In this document: one piece after another, positions 34,207 to 43,577 of the stretch
Position numbering within the stretch: the stretch's first letter is position 1
Layout of the letters: every line of letters starts with the position of its first letter
Assembly: GCA_037446555.1 (NCBI GenBank)
Contig: JBBIIK010000003.1
Location: 1-64,000 of the forward strand
Source of the DNA: JANWVO01 sp037446555
GTDB lineage: Bacteria; Acidobacteriota; Terriglobia; Bryobacterales; Bryobacteraceae
Length of the DNA stretch: 64,000 nt
Reading direction: 5' to 3'
The notes under the pieces: generated by a model
Databases searched by the model: none
What the model was told of the DNA's origin: nothing
Seen by the model: the letters and a program-made list of their open reading frames with translations, nothing else
Program-made: the position numbers and the translations under genes

Positions 34207-35716
34207 GGGCTACTTCCTGGGCGGATTTCTGTTGAGCGGGGCTGCCTGAGACCAGTTCCAGCACCTGGCGGTTCTGCGCGGTGATGGCGGGCAGGAAGGA
34301 CTGGGGGCCGACTCCCATCCAGACCATCATCACGATGAGGGGCAGCACGAGGGCCCACTCGCGCGCGTTCATGTCGGCGACGTGATGGCGCACGGCCTCC
34401 GGAGTGGGACCGTAGAAGGCGCGCTGCACCAGCCACAGCATGTAGACGGCGGAGAGAATGACGCCTGTTCCGGCGAGCGCGGCGTAAAGGAACCTCGCCT
34501 GGGCGGCGCCTTGCAGCACGAGGAACTCGCCGACAAAGTTGTTCAGCAGGGGCAGCCCTACGCTGGCGAGCGATGTGATCACAAACGCGGTACTGAGCCA
34601 GGGCGCCACGGTTCCGACGCCGCCATAGTCGGCGATTTCAAGCGAGTGGCGGCGCTCGTAGAGGAGTCCGACGAGGATGAAGAGCGCGCCGGTGGAGATG
34701 CCGTGGTTCAGCATCTGGTAGACGGCGCCATCGAGACCCACCTGCGTGAAAGTGAAGATGCCGAGCACGACGAAGCCGAGGTGGCTGACCGAGCTGTAGG
34801 CGACCAGGCGCTTCATGTTGGGCTGCACCATGGCGACCAGCGCTCCGTAAATGATGCCCGCAATGGAAAGGGCAATGATCCAGGGAGCGTTGTCGTGCGC
34901 AGGTCCGGGGAATAGCGGCAGCGCGACGCGGACCAGGCCGTAGGTGCCCAGTTTCAGCAGCACGCTGGCCAGCATCACCGAGCCGGCGGTGGGCGCCTCG
35001 CCGTGGGCGTCGGGCAGCCAGGTGTGCAAGGGGAAGAGCGGCACTTTGATGGCGAAGGCGATGAAGAAGGCGAGGAAGAGCCAGAAGCCCTCGGCAGTAG
35101 TGAAGGAAAGCTGCCCGGCGCGCAGCATATCGAGCAGCAAGGGCAGGTCGAACGTGCCGGCGCGGTTGTAGATCCAGATCATGGCCGTCAGCATGAGGGC
35201 GGAGCCGGCCATGGTGTAGAGGAAGAATTTGACGGCGGCGTAGATGCGGCGGTCGTGGCCCCAGATGCCGATGAGGAAGTACATCGGCACGAGCGAGACC
35301 TCCCAGAAGACGAAGAACAGGAACAGGTCCAGGGCGACGAAAACGCCGACGACGCCGAACAGAAGCAACAACAGAAAGACGTGGAATTCCTTGACGCGGT
35401 CCTCGATGTGCTTCCAGCTCACCAGCACGCAGATGGGCGTGAGGAACGTGGAGAGGATGATGAGCCAGAGGCTGAGGCCGTCAACGCCGACGTGGTACCG
35501 GATGGCGGGGTATTCGATCCAGACGGTGTTGGTCTCGAAGGTGTAGCGGCCGGCGTTGGCGCCGGCAGGGCCAATCAGGCCGAGGGAGAGCAGGAAGGCG
35601 AGGATCGAGACGAACAGGGTGAATCTGCGGATCAGTCCCGGGTTGTCCTTGGGCAGAACCAGGGCGATGAGCGCCCCGGCGGCGGGAATCAGCAGGAGAA
35701 TATCGAGCAGGCTCAC
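34196..35716 (-). CDS. nuoM: NADH-quinone oxidoreductase subunit M
   Basis: A 506-residue proton-pumping subunit. Typical blocks are WIEYPAIRYHVGVDGLSLWL, FFVFWEVSLVPMYFLIGIWG with the conserved Glu, KVPLFPLHTWLPDAHGEAPTAGSV, LKLGTYGLVRV and KRLVAYSSVSHLGFVV. The GTG start at 35716 is set by its overlap with the nuoL stop (GTGA), indicating coupling. The frame open upstream of this is the antisense of nuoL sequence. Confidence 0.96.
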   Translation of the reverse strand: MSLLDILLLIPAAGALIALVLPKDNPGLIRRFTLFVSILAFLLSLGLIGPAGANAGRYTFETNTVWIEYPAIRYHVGVDGLSLWLIILSTFLTPICVLVSWKHIEDRVKEFHVFLLLLLFGVVGVFVALDLFLFFVFWEVSLVPMYFLIGIWGHDRRIYAAVKFFLYTMAGSALMLTAMIWIYNRAGTFDLPLLLDMLRAGQLSFTTAEGFWLFLAFFIAFAIKVPLFPLHTWLPDAHGEAPTAGSVMLASVLLKLGTYGLVRVALPLFPGPAHDNAPWIIALSIAGIIYGALVAMVQPNMKRLVAYSSVSHLGFVVLGIFTFTQVGLDGAVYQMLNHGISTGALFILVGLLYERRHSLEIADYGGVGTVAPWLSTAFVITSLASVGLPLLNNFVGEFLVLQGAAQARFLYAALAGTGVILSAVYMLWLVQRAFYGPTPEAVRHHVADMNAREWALVLPLIVMMVWMGVGPQSFLPAITAQNRQVLELVSGSPAQQKSAQEVAHVR

Positions 35717-37563
35717 CGGTTCCCTCCCCAGAAAGCGACGACAGCGACAAGCACGGCAGAGCCGAGCACGACCCACGCGGCGTAGCGCCGGATGTAGCCG
35801 GACTGCCAAAGGCGCAGGGCGGAACCCGCCGAGCGGACCACCGCGCCGGCGCCGTTGACGGCGCCATCGACCAGGCGCGCGTCGACGACGCTCCACAGCA
35901 GCGCGCGCGAACCGTCGCGGACCGGATGAACGATCAGCGCGTCGTAGGCTTCATCCACGAAGTACTTGTTGTAGATCAGCCGGTACAGCGGGCCGAAGAC
36001 ATTGGCGATCCGGTCCGGCAGGCTGGGAGCGGCGACGTAGAAGAGCCAGGCGAGGAAGATGCCGCCAAGCCCTGCGGCGACCGAGGCCGCGACGAGCGCT
36101 TCATCGTGGGGCGCATGCCCTCCGCCGAGCAGTGGCGCGAGGTAGTGGGGCACGTCGAAGTAGCCGCCGGCGAGGCTGAGCAGCGCGAGGACTCCCAGCG
36201 GGAGCGTCATCACCAGCGGCGATTCGTGCGGATGAGCGTCGCCGCGGTAGGTCCCGAAGAAGCAAAGGAAGATGGCCCGGAAGACATAGAAGGCGGTCAT
36301 GGCGGCGGTAACAACGCCGACCCAGAACATCCACGGGGCGTGGGCGTGGGCCGCCAGCAGGATGGCGTCCTTGGAGTGGAAGCCGGAGAACGGGGGCACG
36401 CCGGCGATGGCCACCGCAGCGGCCAGCAGCACGGTGAACGTCACCGGGATCTTCGATCTCAGCCCGCCCATCATGCGCAGGTCCTGTTCGCCGGAGAGAG
36501 CGTGGATGACGCTGCCGGCGCCGAGGAACAGCAGGGCCTTGAAGAAGGCGTGGGTCATGATGTGGTAGACGCCGGCGGAATAGGCGCCCACGCCGAGGCC
36601 GAGGAACATATAGCCGAGCTGGCTGACTGTGGAGTAAGCGAAGACCTTCTTGATGTCGTACTGGGTGAGGCCGATGGTGGCGGCCAGAACGGCGGTGACC
36701 AGCCCGACGATGGCCACGATCTCCATGGCCGTGGGAGAGAGGTTATAGAGCGGCGCGGAGCGGGCCACCATGTAAACGCCGGCGGTCACCATGGTGGCGG
36801 CGTGGATCAGGGCGCTGACCGGCGTGGGGCCCTCCATGGCGTCCGGCAGCCAGACGTAGAGCGGCACCTGCGCGCTCTTGCCCGTCGCGCCGACGAGCAG
36901 CAGCACGCAAATGAGCGTGATGGTCTGCGGATTCATCGCCGCGCCTTCCGCCTGCGCTCGCCCGAACACGGTGGCGAAGTCCAGCGAGCCGAACGTCAGC
37001 ATGGTGAGGAACATGCCGAGCGAGAAGCCGAGGTCGCCGATGCGGTTCACCACGAACGCCTTCTTGCCGGCATCGGTGGCGCTCTTTTTCAGGTAGTAGA
37101 AGCCGATCAGCAGGTAGGAGCACAGCCCGACGCCTTCCCATCCGATGAAGAGCACGAGGTAGTTGGCGGCGAGAACCAGAACCAGCATGAAAAACATGAA
37201 CAGGTTCAGGAAGGCGAAGAAGCGCGGGTAGCCGTCCTCGTGAGCCATGTAACCGATGGAGTAAACGTGGATGAGCAGGCCGATGCCGGTGACCACCAGC
37301 AGCATGACGGCAGTGAGGCGGTCCACCATGAAGTCGAAGCCGACATTGACATAGCCGCTCTGGATCCAGGTGAAGTAGCGCTCCGTGTAAGCCGCCTCGA
37401 GCGGCTGGAGTCCGGAGAGAACTTTGAGCACCCAGAGGAAGGAGAGCAGCACGCTGCCGGCGGCGAAGACATTGACGAGAGACTTCGGCAGCCTGCGGCC
37501 GGCGATTCCATTGACGAGGAAGCCGGCGAGGGGGAATGCGGGGATGAGCCAGAGGTGTTGCAT
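35713..37563 (-). CDS. nuoL: NADH-quinone oxidoreductase subunit L
   Basis: A 616-residue proton-pumping subunit with the long C-terminal lateral helix expected for NuoL. Blocks are VDRLTAVMLLVVTGIGLLIHVYS, FIGWEGVGLCSYLLIGFYY, KKAFVVNRIGD, AQVPLYVWLPDAMEGPTPVSALIHAATMV (as shorter signature parts) and KVFAYSTVSQLGYMF. The C-terminal NKYFVDEAYDALIV is also typical. It starts 4 bp after nuoK ends. Confidence 0.97.
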   Translation of the reverse strand: MQHLWLIPAFPLAGFLVNGIAGRRLPKSLVNVFAAGSVLLSFLWVLKVLSGLQPLEAAYTERYFTWIQSGYVNVGFDFMVDRLTAVMLLVVTGIGLLIHVYSIGYMAHEDGYPRFFAFLNLFMFFMLVLVLAANYLVLFIGWEGVGLCSYLLIGFYYLKKSATDAGKKAFVVNRIGDLGFSLGMFLTMLTFGSLDFATVFGRAQAEGAAMNPQTITLICVLLLVGATGKSAQVPLYVWLPDAMEGPTPVSALIHAATMVTAGVYMVARSAPLYNLSPTAMEIVAIVGLVTAVLAATIGLTQYDIKKVFAYSTVSQLGYMFLGLGVGAYSAGVYHIMTHAFFKALLFLGAGSVIHALSGEQDLRMMGGLRSKIPVTFTVLLAAAVAIAGVPPFSGFHSKDAILLAAHAHAPWMFWVGVVTAAMTAFYVFRAIFLCFFGTYRGDAHPHESPLVMTLPLGVLALLSLAGGYFDVPHYLAPLLGGGHAPHDEALVAASVAAGLGGIFLAWLFYVAAPSLPDRIANVFGPLYRLIYNKYFVDEAYDALIVHPVRDGSRALLWSVVDARLVDGAVNGAGAVVRSAGSALRLWQSGYIRRYAAWVVLGSAVLVAVVAFWGGNR

Positions 37564-37567
37564 CGGG

Positions 37568-37900
37568 TCAGAGCTTCAGCGAAGAGACTTCGTCGATTTC
37601 GAGGGTCTGGCGGTTCTTGAAAACCGTGAGGATGATGGCGAGGCCCACGGCGGCCTCGGCGGCGGCCACCACCATCACGAAGAAGCTGTAGATGTGGCCA
37701 TCCACCATCTTCAGCTTGTGGCTGAAAGCGATGAAGGAGAGGTTGACGGCGTTGAGCATCAGCTCGATGCACATAAACACGGTGATGATGTTTCGGCGGA
37801 TGAGGAAGCCGGCGGCGCCGATGACGAACAGGATGACGCTGAGGATGAGGTACCAGGAGAGCGGCACCTGCGCGGCGAGAACTTGCGAGAGGTCGGGCAC
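37568..37900 (-). CDS. nuoK: NADH-quinone oxidoreductase subunit K
   Basis: A 110-residue, three-helix membrane subunit. RNIITVFMCIELMLNAVNLSF contains the conserved helix-2 Glu of the proton path, and AAAEAAVGLAIILTVF carries the second Glu. Length and pattern are standard. It lies 3 bp after nuoJ. Confidence 0.96.
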   Translation of the reverse strand: MPDLSQVLAAQVPLSWYLILSVILFVIGAAGFLIRRNIITVFMCIELMLNAVNLSFIAFSHKLKMVDGHIYSFFVMVVAAAEAAVGLAIILTVFKNRQTLEIDEVSSLKL

Positions 37901-37903
37901 GGA

Positions 37904-38398
37904 TCAGATCTCCTTCCTTGCCAGGACGACGGCGCCGAGGATGGCAATGAGGATCAGGATGGAGGTCACCTCGAAGGGAAGCAGCCATGTGGTGAAGAGG
38001 GCTTTGCCGACTTCGTAGGGGCCGGCGACGTAGGCGCCGAAGCGGACCGTCTCGGTCCGCGGCACCTGAGAGGCCATGACGTAGGCGGCGACCCCGGCCA
38101 GAGTGAACAACAGCGGCAGCGCGACGGCGGTGCGCAGCACCTTCTTCGAGGGACTGCGTTCGCCGCCGGCGTTCAGCAGCATGATGACGAAGACGAACAG
38201 CACCATGATGGCGCCGGCGTAGACGATCAACTGCACGGCGGCGAGGAACTCCCCGCCGAGCAGCAGGTAGAGCACGGCGAGCGAGCCCATCACGCCGATC
38301 AGCGACAGCGCGCTGGAGATAGGGTGCGTCTGCAACACAAGATTGAGCGCGCAGCCCACGGCGATGGCGGCGAAGGTCAGGAACAGCACGACGTCCAT
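37904..38398 (-). CDS. nuoJ: NADH-quinone oxidoreductase subunit J
   Basis: A 164-residue, five-helix membrane subunit: FLTFAAIAVGCALNLVL, then ALSLIGVMGSLAVLYLLLGGEFLAAVQLIVYAGAIMVLFVFVIM (helices 2-3 with the conserved pi-bulge region), and a last helix ending LARKEI. The ATG at 38398 is chosen because it begins the first helix. Only 16 bp separate it from nuoH, so the nuoI gene normally found between H and J is missing. Confidence 0.95.
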   Translation of the reverse strand: MDVVLFLTFAAIAVGCALNLVLQTHPISSALSLIGVMGSLAVLYLLLGGEFLAAVQLIVYAGAIMVLFVFVIMLLNAGGERSPSKKVLRTAVALPLLFTLAGVAAYVMASQVPRTETVRFGAYVAGPYEVGKALFTTWLLPFEVTSILILIAILGAVVLARKEI

Positions 38399-38414
38399 AA
38401 AGGCAACCCCTCGA

Positions 38415-39611
38415 TCAGCCCGCCAGCGCGACCACGAGGCTGGTGACCAGAAGATTGGCCACTGCCAGCGGGAAGAGGAACGTCCAGGCAAACCGCATGA
38501 GCTGGTCGTAGCGGTAGCGCGGGAGCGTTCCGCGAATCCAGATGAAGACGAAGACCAGGAAGCCCGCCTTGGCGACGAACCAGAAGAACGGGATGAGCAC
38601 GGGCTTCAACATCGGAATCAGGAAGACGGGCGAGGCGCCAAGCAGCAGGACTCCGAAGACGGGGAATGTGAAGCGGTCCCACTTGCGGCGGCGCGCCGCC
38701 TGCGCAGCGTGGAAGAGCAGGATGAGACCGGCTGCGGCGAGCAGCACGACGGGAACCAGGTCGCTGCCGTATTCGGAAGGCCAGAGCGGATGCCAGCCGC
38801 CAAGGAAGAGGACCGTAGCCACGCAGCAGATGGTGATGATGTTGGCATATTCCGCCATGAAGAAAGAGGCGAACATCATCGAGGAGTATTCGGTGTGGAA
38901 GCCGGCCACGAGTTCGCTTTCGGCTTCGGGCAGGTCGAAGGGCACGCGGTTGGTTTCGGCGAAGGCGGCGATAAGGAAGATGAGGAAGGCCAGCGCCTGG
39001 GGAACCGGCGCGGCGAAGAGGTTCCATTTCGGCAGGAAGCCAAAGTAAAAGCCGCCCTGGAGCTCGACGATTTCGCGCAGGTTCAGCGTGTTCGCCATCA
39101 GCAGCGGGCTGACGATGGCCATGGCGAGGGGCAGCTCATAGCTCACCATTTGCGCAGAAGACCGGAGGCTGCCCATCAACGAGTACTTGTTGTTGGAGGC
39201 CCAGCCGCCGATGGCGATGCCGTAAACGCCGAGGGAGCTGAGGGCAAGCAGGAAGAGGATGCCGATGTTCAGGTCGGTGAGCCCGATGGCGGTGCGCACG
39301 CCGAACAGCTCGAATTCGGGTGTGAAGGGGATCACGGCGATCGCCGACAGCGCGAGGGCCACGGCGAGGAAAGGCGCCAGCAGATAGAAGAAGGGATTGG
39401 CGTAAGGCGGAAGGATGCCTTCCTTGGTGAGCAGCTTGATCAGGTCCGCCAGCGGCTGCAGCAACCCGTGCGGTCCCACGCGGTAAGGACCGGGACGGAG
39501 CTGGATGTGCGCGAGCACCTTGCGCTCCACCCAGACGGCATAAGCGCAGCAGGTAAGCAGCACGAGGGCCGTGAGGGCCATCTTGACGAGCGTCAGCAGG
39601 TAGAAGTTCAT
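38415..39611 (-). CDS. nuoH: NADH-quinone oxidoreductase subunit H
   Basis: A 398-residue, eight-helix membrane subunit that forms part of the quinone cavity. Blocks are VERKVLAHIQLRPGPYRVGPHGLLQPLADLIKLLTKE (seen as its successive signature pieces), NIGILFLLALSSLGVYGI, FDLPEAESELVAGFHTEYSS with conserved acidic residues, and FIWIRGTLPRYRYDQLM. The protein is somewhat longer than the usual 330-350 residues because of an inserted region around 250-330. Confidence 0.96.
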   Translation of the reverse strand: MNFYLLTLVKMALTALVLLTCCAYAVWVERKVLAHIQLRPGPYRVGPHGLLQPLADLIKLLTKEGILPPYANPFFYLLAPFLAVALALSAIAVIPFTPEFELFGVRTAIGLTDLNIGILFLLALSSLGVYGIAIGGWASNNKYSLMGSLRSSAQMVSYELPLAMAIVSPLLMANTLNLREIVELQGGFYFGFLPKWNLFAAPVPQALAFLIFLIAAFAETNRVPFDLPEAESELVAGFHTEYSSMMFASFFMAEYANIITICCVATVLFLGGWHPLWPSEYGSDLVPVVLLAAAGLILLFHAAQAARRRKWDRFTFPVFGVLLLGASPVFLIPMLKPVLIPFFWFVAKAGFLVFVFIWIRGTLPRYRYDQLMRFAWTFLFPLAVANLLVTSLVVALAG

Positions 39612-39615
39612 GGCA

Positions 39616-41700
39616 CTACGGTTGGAACAGCCGGCCCGGCGCTTCCATCAGTTGCGTGAGCTTTTTCGAGTATCTGCCGAGCGTACCCGAGGTAAACAGC
39701 GTATCACCGGCCGGACGGACCAGCCCGGGCTGCGCGTCGACGGCAACGCGCCCATTCAGCGGCTGCGCCTGGGCGGCGCCTCCAGTGGCGAGCACCGGCA
39801 GAGGGACGTTGTAGCCGGGCACGGAGCGGCGGATCTCCTCGAAGATTTTGTCAGGCGACGGGAGCCCAAAATCGAAGCCGAGCTGTGCGGCAAGGATGCC
39901 GAGGATGTCGAGATCAGATTTCGTACCCATCACTTTGGGCCCGGCCTTGGTGCGCTGCACCTGGCCGCAGACGTTGGTCGCCGTGCCGTTCTTCTCGTAG
40001 AGGCTCATGGCGGGCAGCACAACGTCCGCCTGCGCGGCGGTTTCGGTGAGGAAGAGCTCGTGCACGATGACGAAGGCGTTGCGCGAGGCAAGCTGCGCGC
40101 CGCCCTCGAGCGGATTGGCGCCGGCAATCCAGACGAGATCGAGATCCGTGGCGGCGAGGATCGAGTCGAGGTTCAAGCCCGGGATCTCGACCGGGCGGTA
40201 GCCGGGGGCGAGGTTCGGCAACAGCCCCATGTCGAGCGCGCCGCGCGAGTTGACATAGTCCACGAGGCAGACGTATTTGACGGGGATGCCGAGCGAATCG
40301 CCGAAGGCGACCAGGCTGCGCACGGCGTCGCCCTTCAAGGAGGCGCCGTAAAGCACGACGAGGTTCTTGCGCGACTTCAGTTCCTCGCGCAGCTCTTCAA
40401 GTTTTTGCACCTCGGAACCGGGTTCGGCGCGAAGGCTGCGGGCGGCATACTGTTCCTCGCGCACAGGACCGGGGGTGACGGCGTAGACGGCTGCCTGATG
40501 GTGGCGCCAGTTGGCGCGGAGCTGCATGGCGAGCAGCGGGTGCTGCTGGGCGAGGTCGGCGCCGAGGATGAGCGCGGCGTCGCAGGTGTAAAGATCCTCG
40601 ACCGTGGCGAGGGCGTCCTTGCGCCCGGCGAGAGCGTCGATCAGGGTGACGAGGTCGCCCGTGCGGTGGTGGTCGATGTTGTTGGTGCGCAGCCCGAGGC
40701 GCGCGAACTTCTGGAGGTAGTAGTTCTCCTCGTTGGTCGTGCGTGTGGAGCCGATGACGGCGCACTTGCCATTGCGATCAAGGATTTCGCGCACGCGGGC
40801 GGCGATGAACTTCAGGGCGTCGCCCCAACTGGCGGGCTCGAGCTTGCCGTCCTTGCGGAGGAGCGGGGACTGCAGGCGCTCTTCGCTGTGAACGAAATCG
40901 AAGCCGAAGCGCCCCTTGAGGCAGAGGAATTCGCCGTTGATGCCGGAGCGGTCACGGTTGTTGGCCCGGATGATTTCGCCGTTGCGGACGCTGAGAGTGG
41001 TCTTGCAGCCGTTGGAGCAGTGGGTGCAGATGGCGGGGACGTAGTTCATCTCCCACGGGCGGGACTTGTAGCGGTAAACGCCGGAGGTGAGCGCGCCCAC
41101 AGGGCAGACGTCAATGCACCATCCGCATTCGTCGCATTCGAGGTGATCGCCCTTGTTGGGAATGATCTCGGCGGACACGCCGCGGTAGCTGAGGCCAAGG
41201 GCGGCGACGCCGAGCCCCTCGTCGCAGACACGGATGCAGCGGTAACAGAGGATGCAACGCGCGGGGTCGTAGAAGACCAGCGGGCTCCACTGCTTCTCGT
41301 CGGCGTGGTGCTTGATCTCGAGGAAGCGGCTCTCGCCGAGGCCGTAGCGGAAGGTCATGTCCTGCAGCTCGCACTCGCCGCCCTTGTCGCAGACAGGGCA
41401 ATCGAGCGGGTGGTTGGTGAGCAGGAACTCGATGGTGGACTTGCGTGCCTCGACGACCTTGGGCGTCTCGGTGTGCACCACCATGCCCTCGGCGGCGGGC
41501 AGCGCGCAAGAGGGCTGGAGCTTGGGCATCTTCTCGACTTCGACGAGGCACATGCGGCAGGCGGCCTGCACGCTGAAGCCTTCGTAGTAACAGAAGGCCG
41601 GGATGTCGATGCCCGCCTGTTTGGCGGCATCGATGACGAGCGTGCCGGCGGGGACGGTCACCTGCTTGCCGTCGATCGTGAGGGTCACCAGGTTCGACAT
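39616..41700 (-). CDS. nuoG: NADH-quinone oxidoreductase subunit G
   Basis: A 694-residue iron-sulfur subunit. The N-terminal 2Fe-2S domain has FCYYEGFSVQAACRMC. The His/Cys cluster block is HPLDCPVCDKGGEC. Two 4Fe-4S motifs follow (CILCYRCIRVC and CDECGWCIDVCPVGAL), and then a molybdopterin-enzyme-like fold with the extra cluster motif CTHCSNGC. The start at 41700 is chosen because AGAGGGA lies six bases upstream; an ATG at 41706 directly abuts that site. The gene is in the nuo operon, 4 bp before nuoH. Confidence 0.96.
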   Translation of the reverse strand: MSNLVTLTIDGKQVTVPAGTLVIDAAKQAGIDIPAFCYYEGFSVQAACRMCLVEVEKMPKLQPSCALPAAEGMVVHTETPKVVEARKSTIEFLLTNHPLDCPVCDKGGECELQDMTFRYGLGESRFLEIKHHADEKQWSPLVFYDPARCILCYRCIRVCDEGLGVAALGLSYRGVSAEIIPNKGDHLECDECGWCIDVCPVGALTSGVYRYKSRPWEMNYVPAICTHCSNGCKTTLSVRNGEIIRANNRDRSGINGEFLCLKGRFGFDFVHSEERLQSPLLRKDGKLEPASWGDALKFIAARVREILDRNGKCAVIGSTRTTNEENYYLQKFARLGLRTNNIDHHRTGDLVTLIDALAGRKDALATVEDLYTCDAALILGADLAQQHPLLAMQLRANWRHHQAAVYAVTPGPVREEQYAARSLRAEPGSEVQKLEELREELKSRKNLVVLYGASLKGDAVRSLVAFGDSLGIPVKYVCLVDYVNSRGALDMGLLPNLAPGYRPVEIPGLNLDSILAATDLDLVWIAGANPLEGGAQLASRNAFVIVHELFLTETAAQADVVLPAMSLYEKNGTATNVCGQVQRTKAGPKVMGTKSDLDILGILAAQLGFDFGLPSPDKIFEEIRRSVPGYNVPLPVLATGGAAQAQPLNGRVAVDAQPGLVRPAGDTLFTSGTLGRYSKKLTQLMEAPGRLFQP

Positions 41701-41716
41701 TTCCATTCCCTCTGCG

Positions 41717-43045
41717 TCAGAGCACGGCCAGAGGCTGCGTGCCGGGGGCGGGCACGAGAGCGCCCGCGCCCTTCAGCTTGTCCATGATTTCGTCGCCGAA
41801 CTTGCGGACGAGGGCCATGGCGGGCATGGCGGCTGCGTCGCCGAGCGGGCAGAAGGTGCGGCCGAGCATGTTCTGGGAGATCTGGTCGATGGCGGCGAGG
41901 TCGCGCTCGCTGCCGATGCCTTCCTCCAGGCGCGTGGAGATCTTCTTGAGCCAGGTGGTGCCCTCGCGGCATGGGATGCACCAGCCGCAGCTTTCATGCG
42001 CGTAAAACTTCATGAGGCGGGCGAGCACCTTGGTCATGTCGGTCGTCTCGTCGAGCACGACGGTAGCGCCGGAGCCGAGCATGGAGCCGGCTTTGGCGAG
42101 GGAATCGTAGTCGGCAGGGATGTCGCACTCCTCCGCCTTCAGCACAGGAGAGGAGCTGCCCCCGGGGATCACGGCCTTCAGCTTGCGGCCCTTCCAGACA
42201 CCGCCGCCGATCTCGTTGAGGATCGTCAGCAGGTTCATGCCAAGAGGAACCTCGTAGACGCCGGGCCGCTCGATGTGGCCGGAGAGGCAGACCAGGCGGG
42301 TTCCGCCGTTCCTGGGCGTGCCGAGGGAGTGGTACCAGTCGCCGCCGTTGAGGATGATGTCGGGCACGGCGCAGAAGGTCTCGACGTTGTTCAGGATGGT
42401 GGGGCACTGGAAGGCGCCGCTGGTGGCCGGGAAGGGTGGCTTGAGGCGCGGGTTTCCACGCTTGCCTTCGAGCGACTCGAGCAGCGCGGTTTCCTCGCCG
42501 CACTCATAGGAGCCGGCGCCGGTGTGGGTGGAGAGGTGGAACTCCCAGCCCGAGCCGAGGACGTTCGAGCCGAGATAGCCGCGCTCGTAGGCCTCGGCGA
42601 TGGCGCGGTCCATGATGTCGATGTATTCGCGGTATTCGCCGCGGATGTAGATCCATCCGCGGCAGGCGCCGATGGCGCGACCGCCGATGAGCACGCCCTC
42701 GATGAGCCGGTGCGGATCGTAGCCCATCAGGATGCGGTCCTTGCAGGTTCCAGGCTCGCCTTCGTCGGCGTTGACGACCGCGTACTTGGGTTTGGGCGAG
42801 CGGCGGTCGACGAAGCTCCACTTCATGCCAGTGGGGAAGCCCGCGCCGCCGCGTCCGCGAAGGGCGGACTTCTTCACCTCGTCGACGATCTGTTCCGGCT
42901 CCGTGGAGAGAGCCTTGCGGAGGGCTTCGTAGCCTCCGGTGCGCAGGTATTCGTCGATCCAGACCGGCTCCGTGCGCGGCGAGTCGAAGCGGCGCAGCAG
43001 CACCCGCTTCTCCAACGGGTGCGGGGGTGCAAGCAAGGTCATCAT
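41717..43045 (-). CDS. nuoF: NADH-quinone oxidoreductase subunit F
   Basis: A 442-residue NADH-dehydrogenase subunit. The FMN/NADH site is RGRGGAGFPTGMKWSF and NADEGEPGTCKDR; GAGSYECGEETALLESLEGK is diagnostic. The N3 4Fe-4S cluster motif is SCGWCIPCREGTTWL, with the fourth Cys in RTFCPLGDAA. It accepts hydride from NADH and passes electrons to the cluster chain. AGGAG precedes the ATG. Confidence 0.97.
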   Translation of the reverse strand: MMTLLAPPHPLEKRVLLRRFDSPRTEPVWIDEYLRTGGYEALRKALSTEPEQIVDEVKKSALRGRGGAGFPTGMKWSFVDRRSPKPKYAVVNADEGEPGTCKDRILMGYDPHRLIEGVLIGGRAIGACRGWIYIRGEYREYIDIMDRAIAEAYERGYLGSNVLGSGWEFHLSTHTGAGSYECGEETALLESLEGKRGNPRLKPPFPATSGAFQCPTILNNVETFCAVPDIILNGGDWYHSLGTPRNGGTRLVCLSGHIERPGVYEVPLGMNLLTILNEIGGGVWKGRKLKAVIPGGSSSPVLKAEECDIPADYDSLAKAGSMLGSGATVVLDETTDMTKVLARLMKFYAHESCGWCIPCREGTTWLKKISTRLEEGIGSERDLAAIDQISQNMLGRTFCPLGDAAAMPAMALVRKFGDEIMDKLKGAGALVPAPGTQPLAVL

Positions 43046-43075
43046 GGGTCTCCTGTCTGGTCCTGCCCTACTGCA

Positions 43076-43558
43076 CTACTGCAACTTCCTCAAGCTGTCG
43101 ATCAGCTGGTCGAATTTTTCCGGCGTCATCTGGTAGTGGAACTCGTAGTTGACCTGCATGGCGGGCGCCCAGGAACAGGCGCCGAGGCATTCCACCTCTT
43201 CGAGGGAGAACTGCCCGTCGGGCGTCTTCTGGCGGTTGCCGATGCCGAGCTTGCGGCAGGCGTGCTGGAAAAGCTCCTCGCCGCCGGTGAGCATGCAGCT
43301 GATGTTGGTGCAGATCTGGATATGGTGCCTGCCACGCGGCTCGCGCGCCAGCATCGTGTAATAGCCGAGAACCTCTTCGATCTCGACGCTCGAGAGCTTC
43401 AGCCGGCGGGCGACTTCCTCGATCACCTCTTCGGTGACGGCGCCCACCTCGTCCTGCGCGTATAGCAGCATCGGGATCAGAGCGCCCTTCTGCCGTCCCG
43501 GCGGATAGTTGCCGATCATCTTCGCGAATCTGGCCTCGAGTTCCGGTGAAAACGTCAT
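43076..43558 (-). CDS. nuoE: NADH-quinone oxidoreductase subunit E
   Basis: A 160-residue thioredoxin-like 2Fe-2S subunit (cluster N1a). Four ligands are visible in ICTNISCMLTGG and EVECLGACSWAP. The N-terminal helical part (ALIPMLLYAQDEVGAVTEEV, LSSVEIEEVLGYYTML) is typical. It sits between nuoD and nuoF in the usual order. Confidence 0.97.
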   Translation of the reverse strand: MTFSPELEARFAKMIGNYPPGRQKGALIPMLLYAQDEVGAVTEEVIEEVARRLKLSSVEIEEVLGYYTMLAREPRGRHHIQICTNISCMLTGGEELFQHACRKLGIGNRQKTPDGQFSLEEVECLGACSWAPAMQVNYEFHYQMTPEKFDQLIDSLRKLQ

Positions 43559-43577
43559 CGTCTCTGCTCCCGGCGTT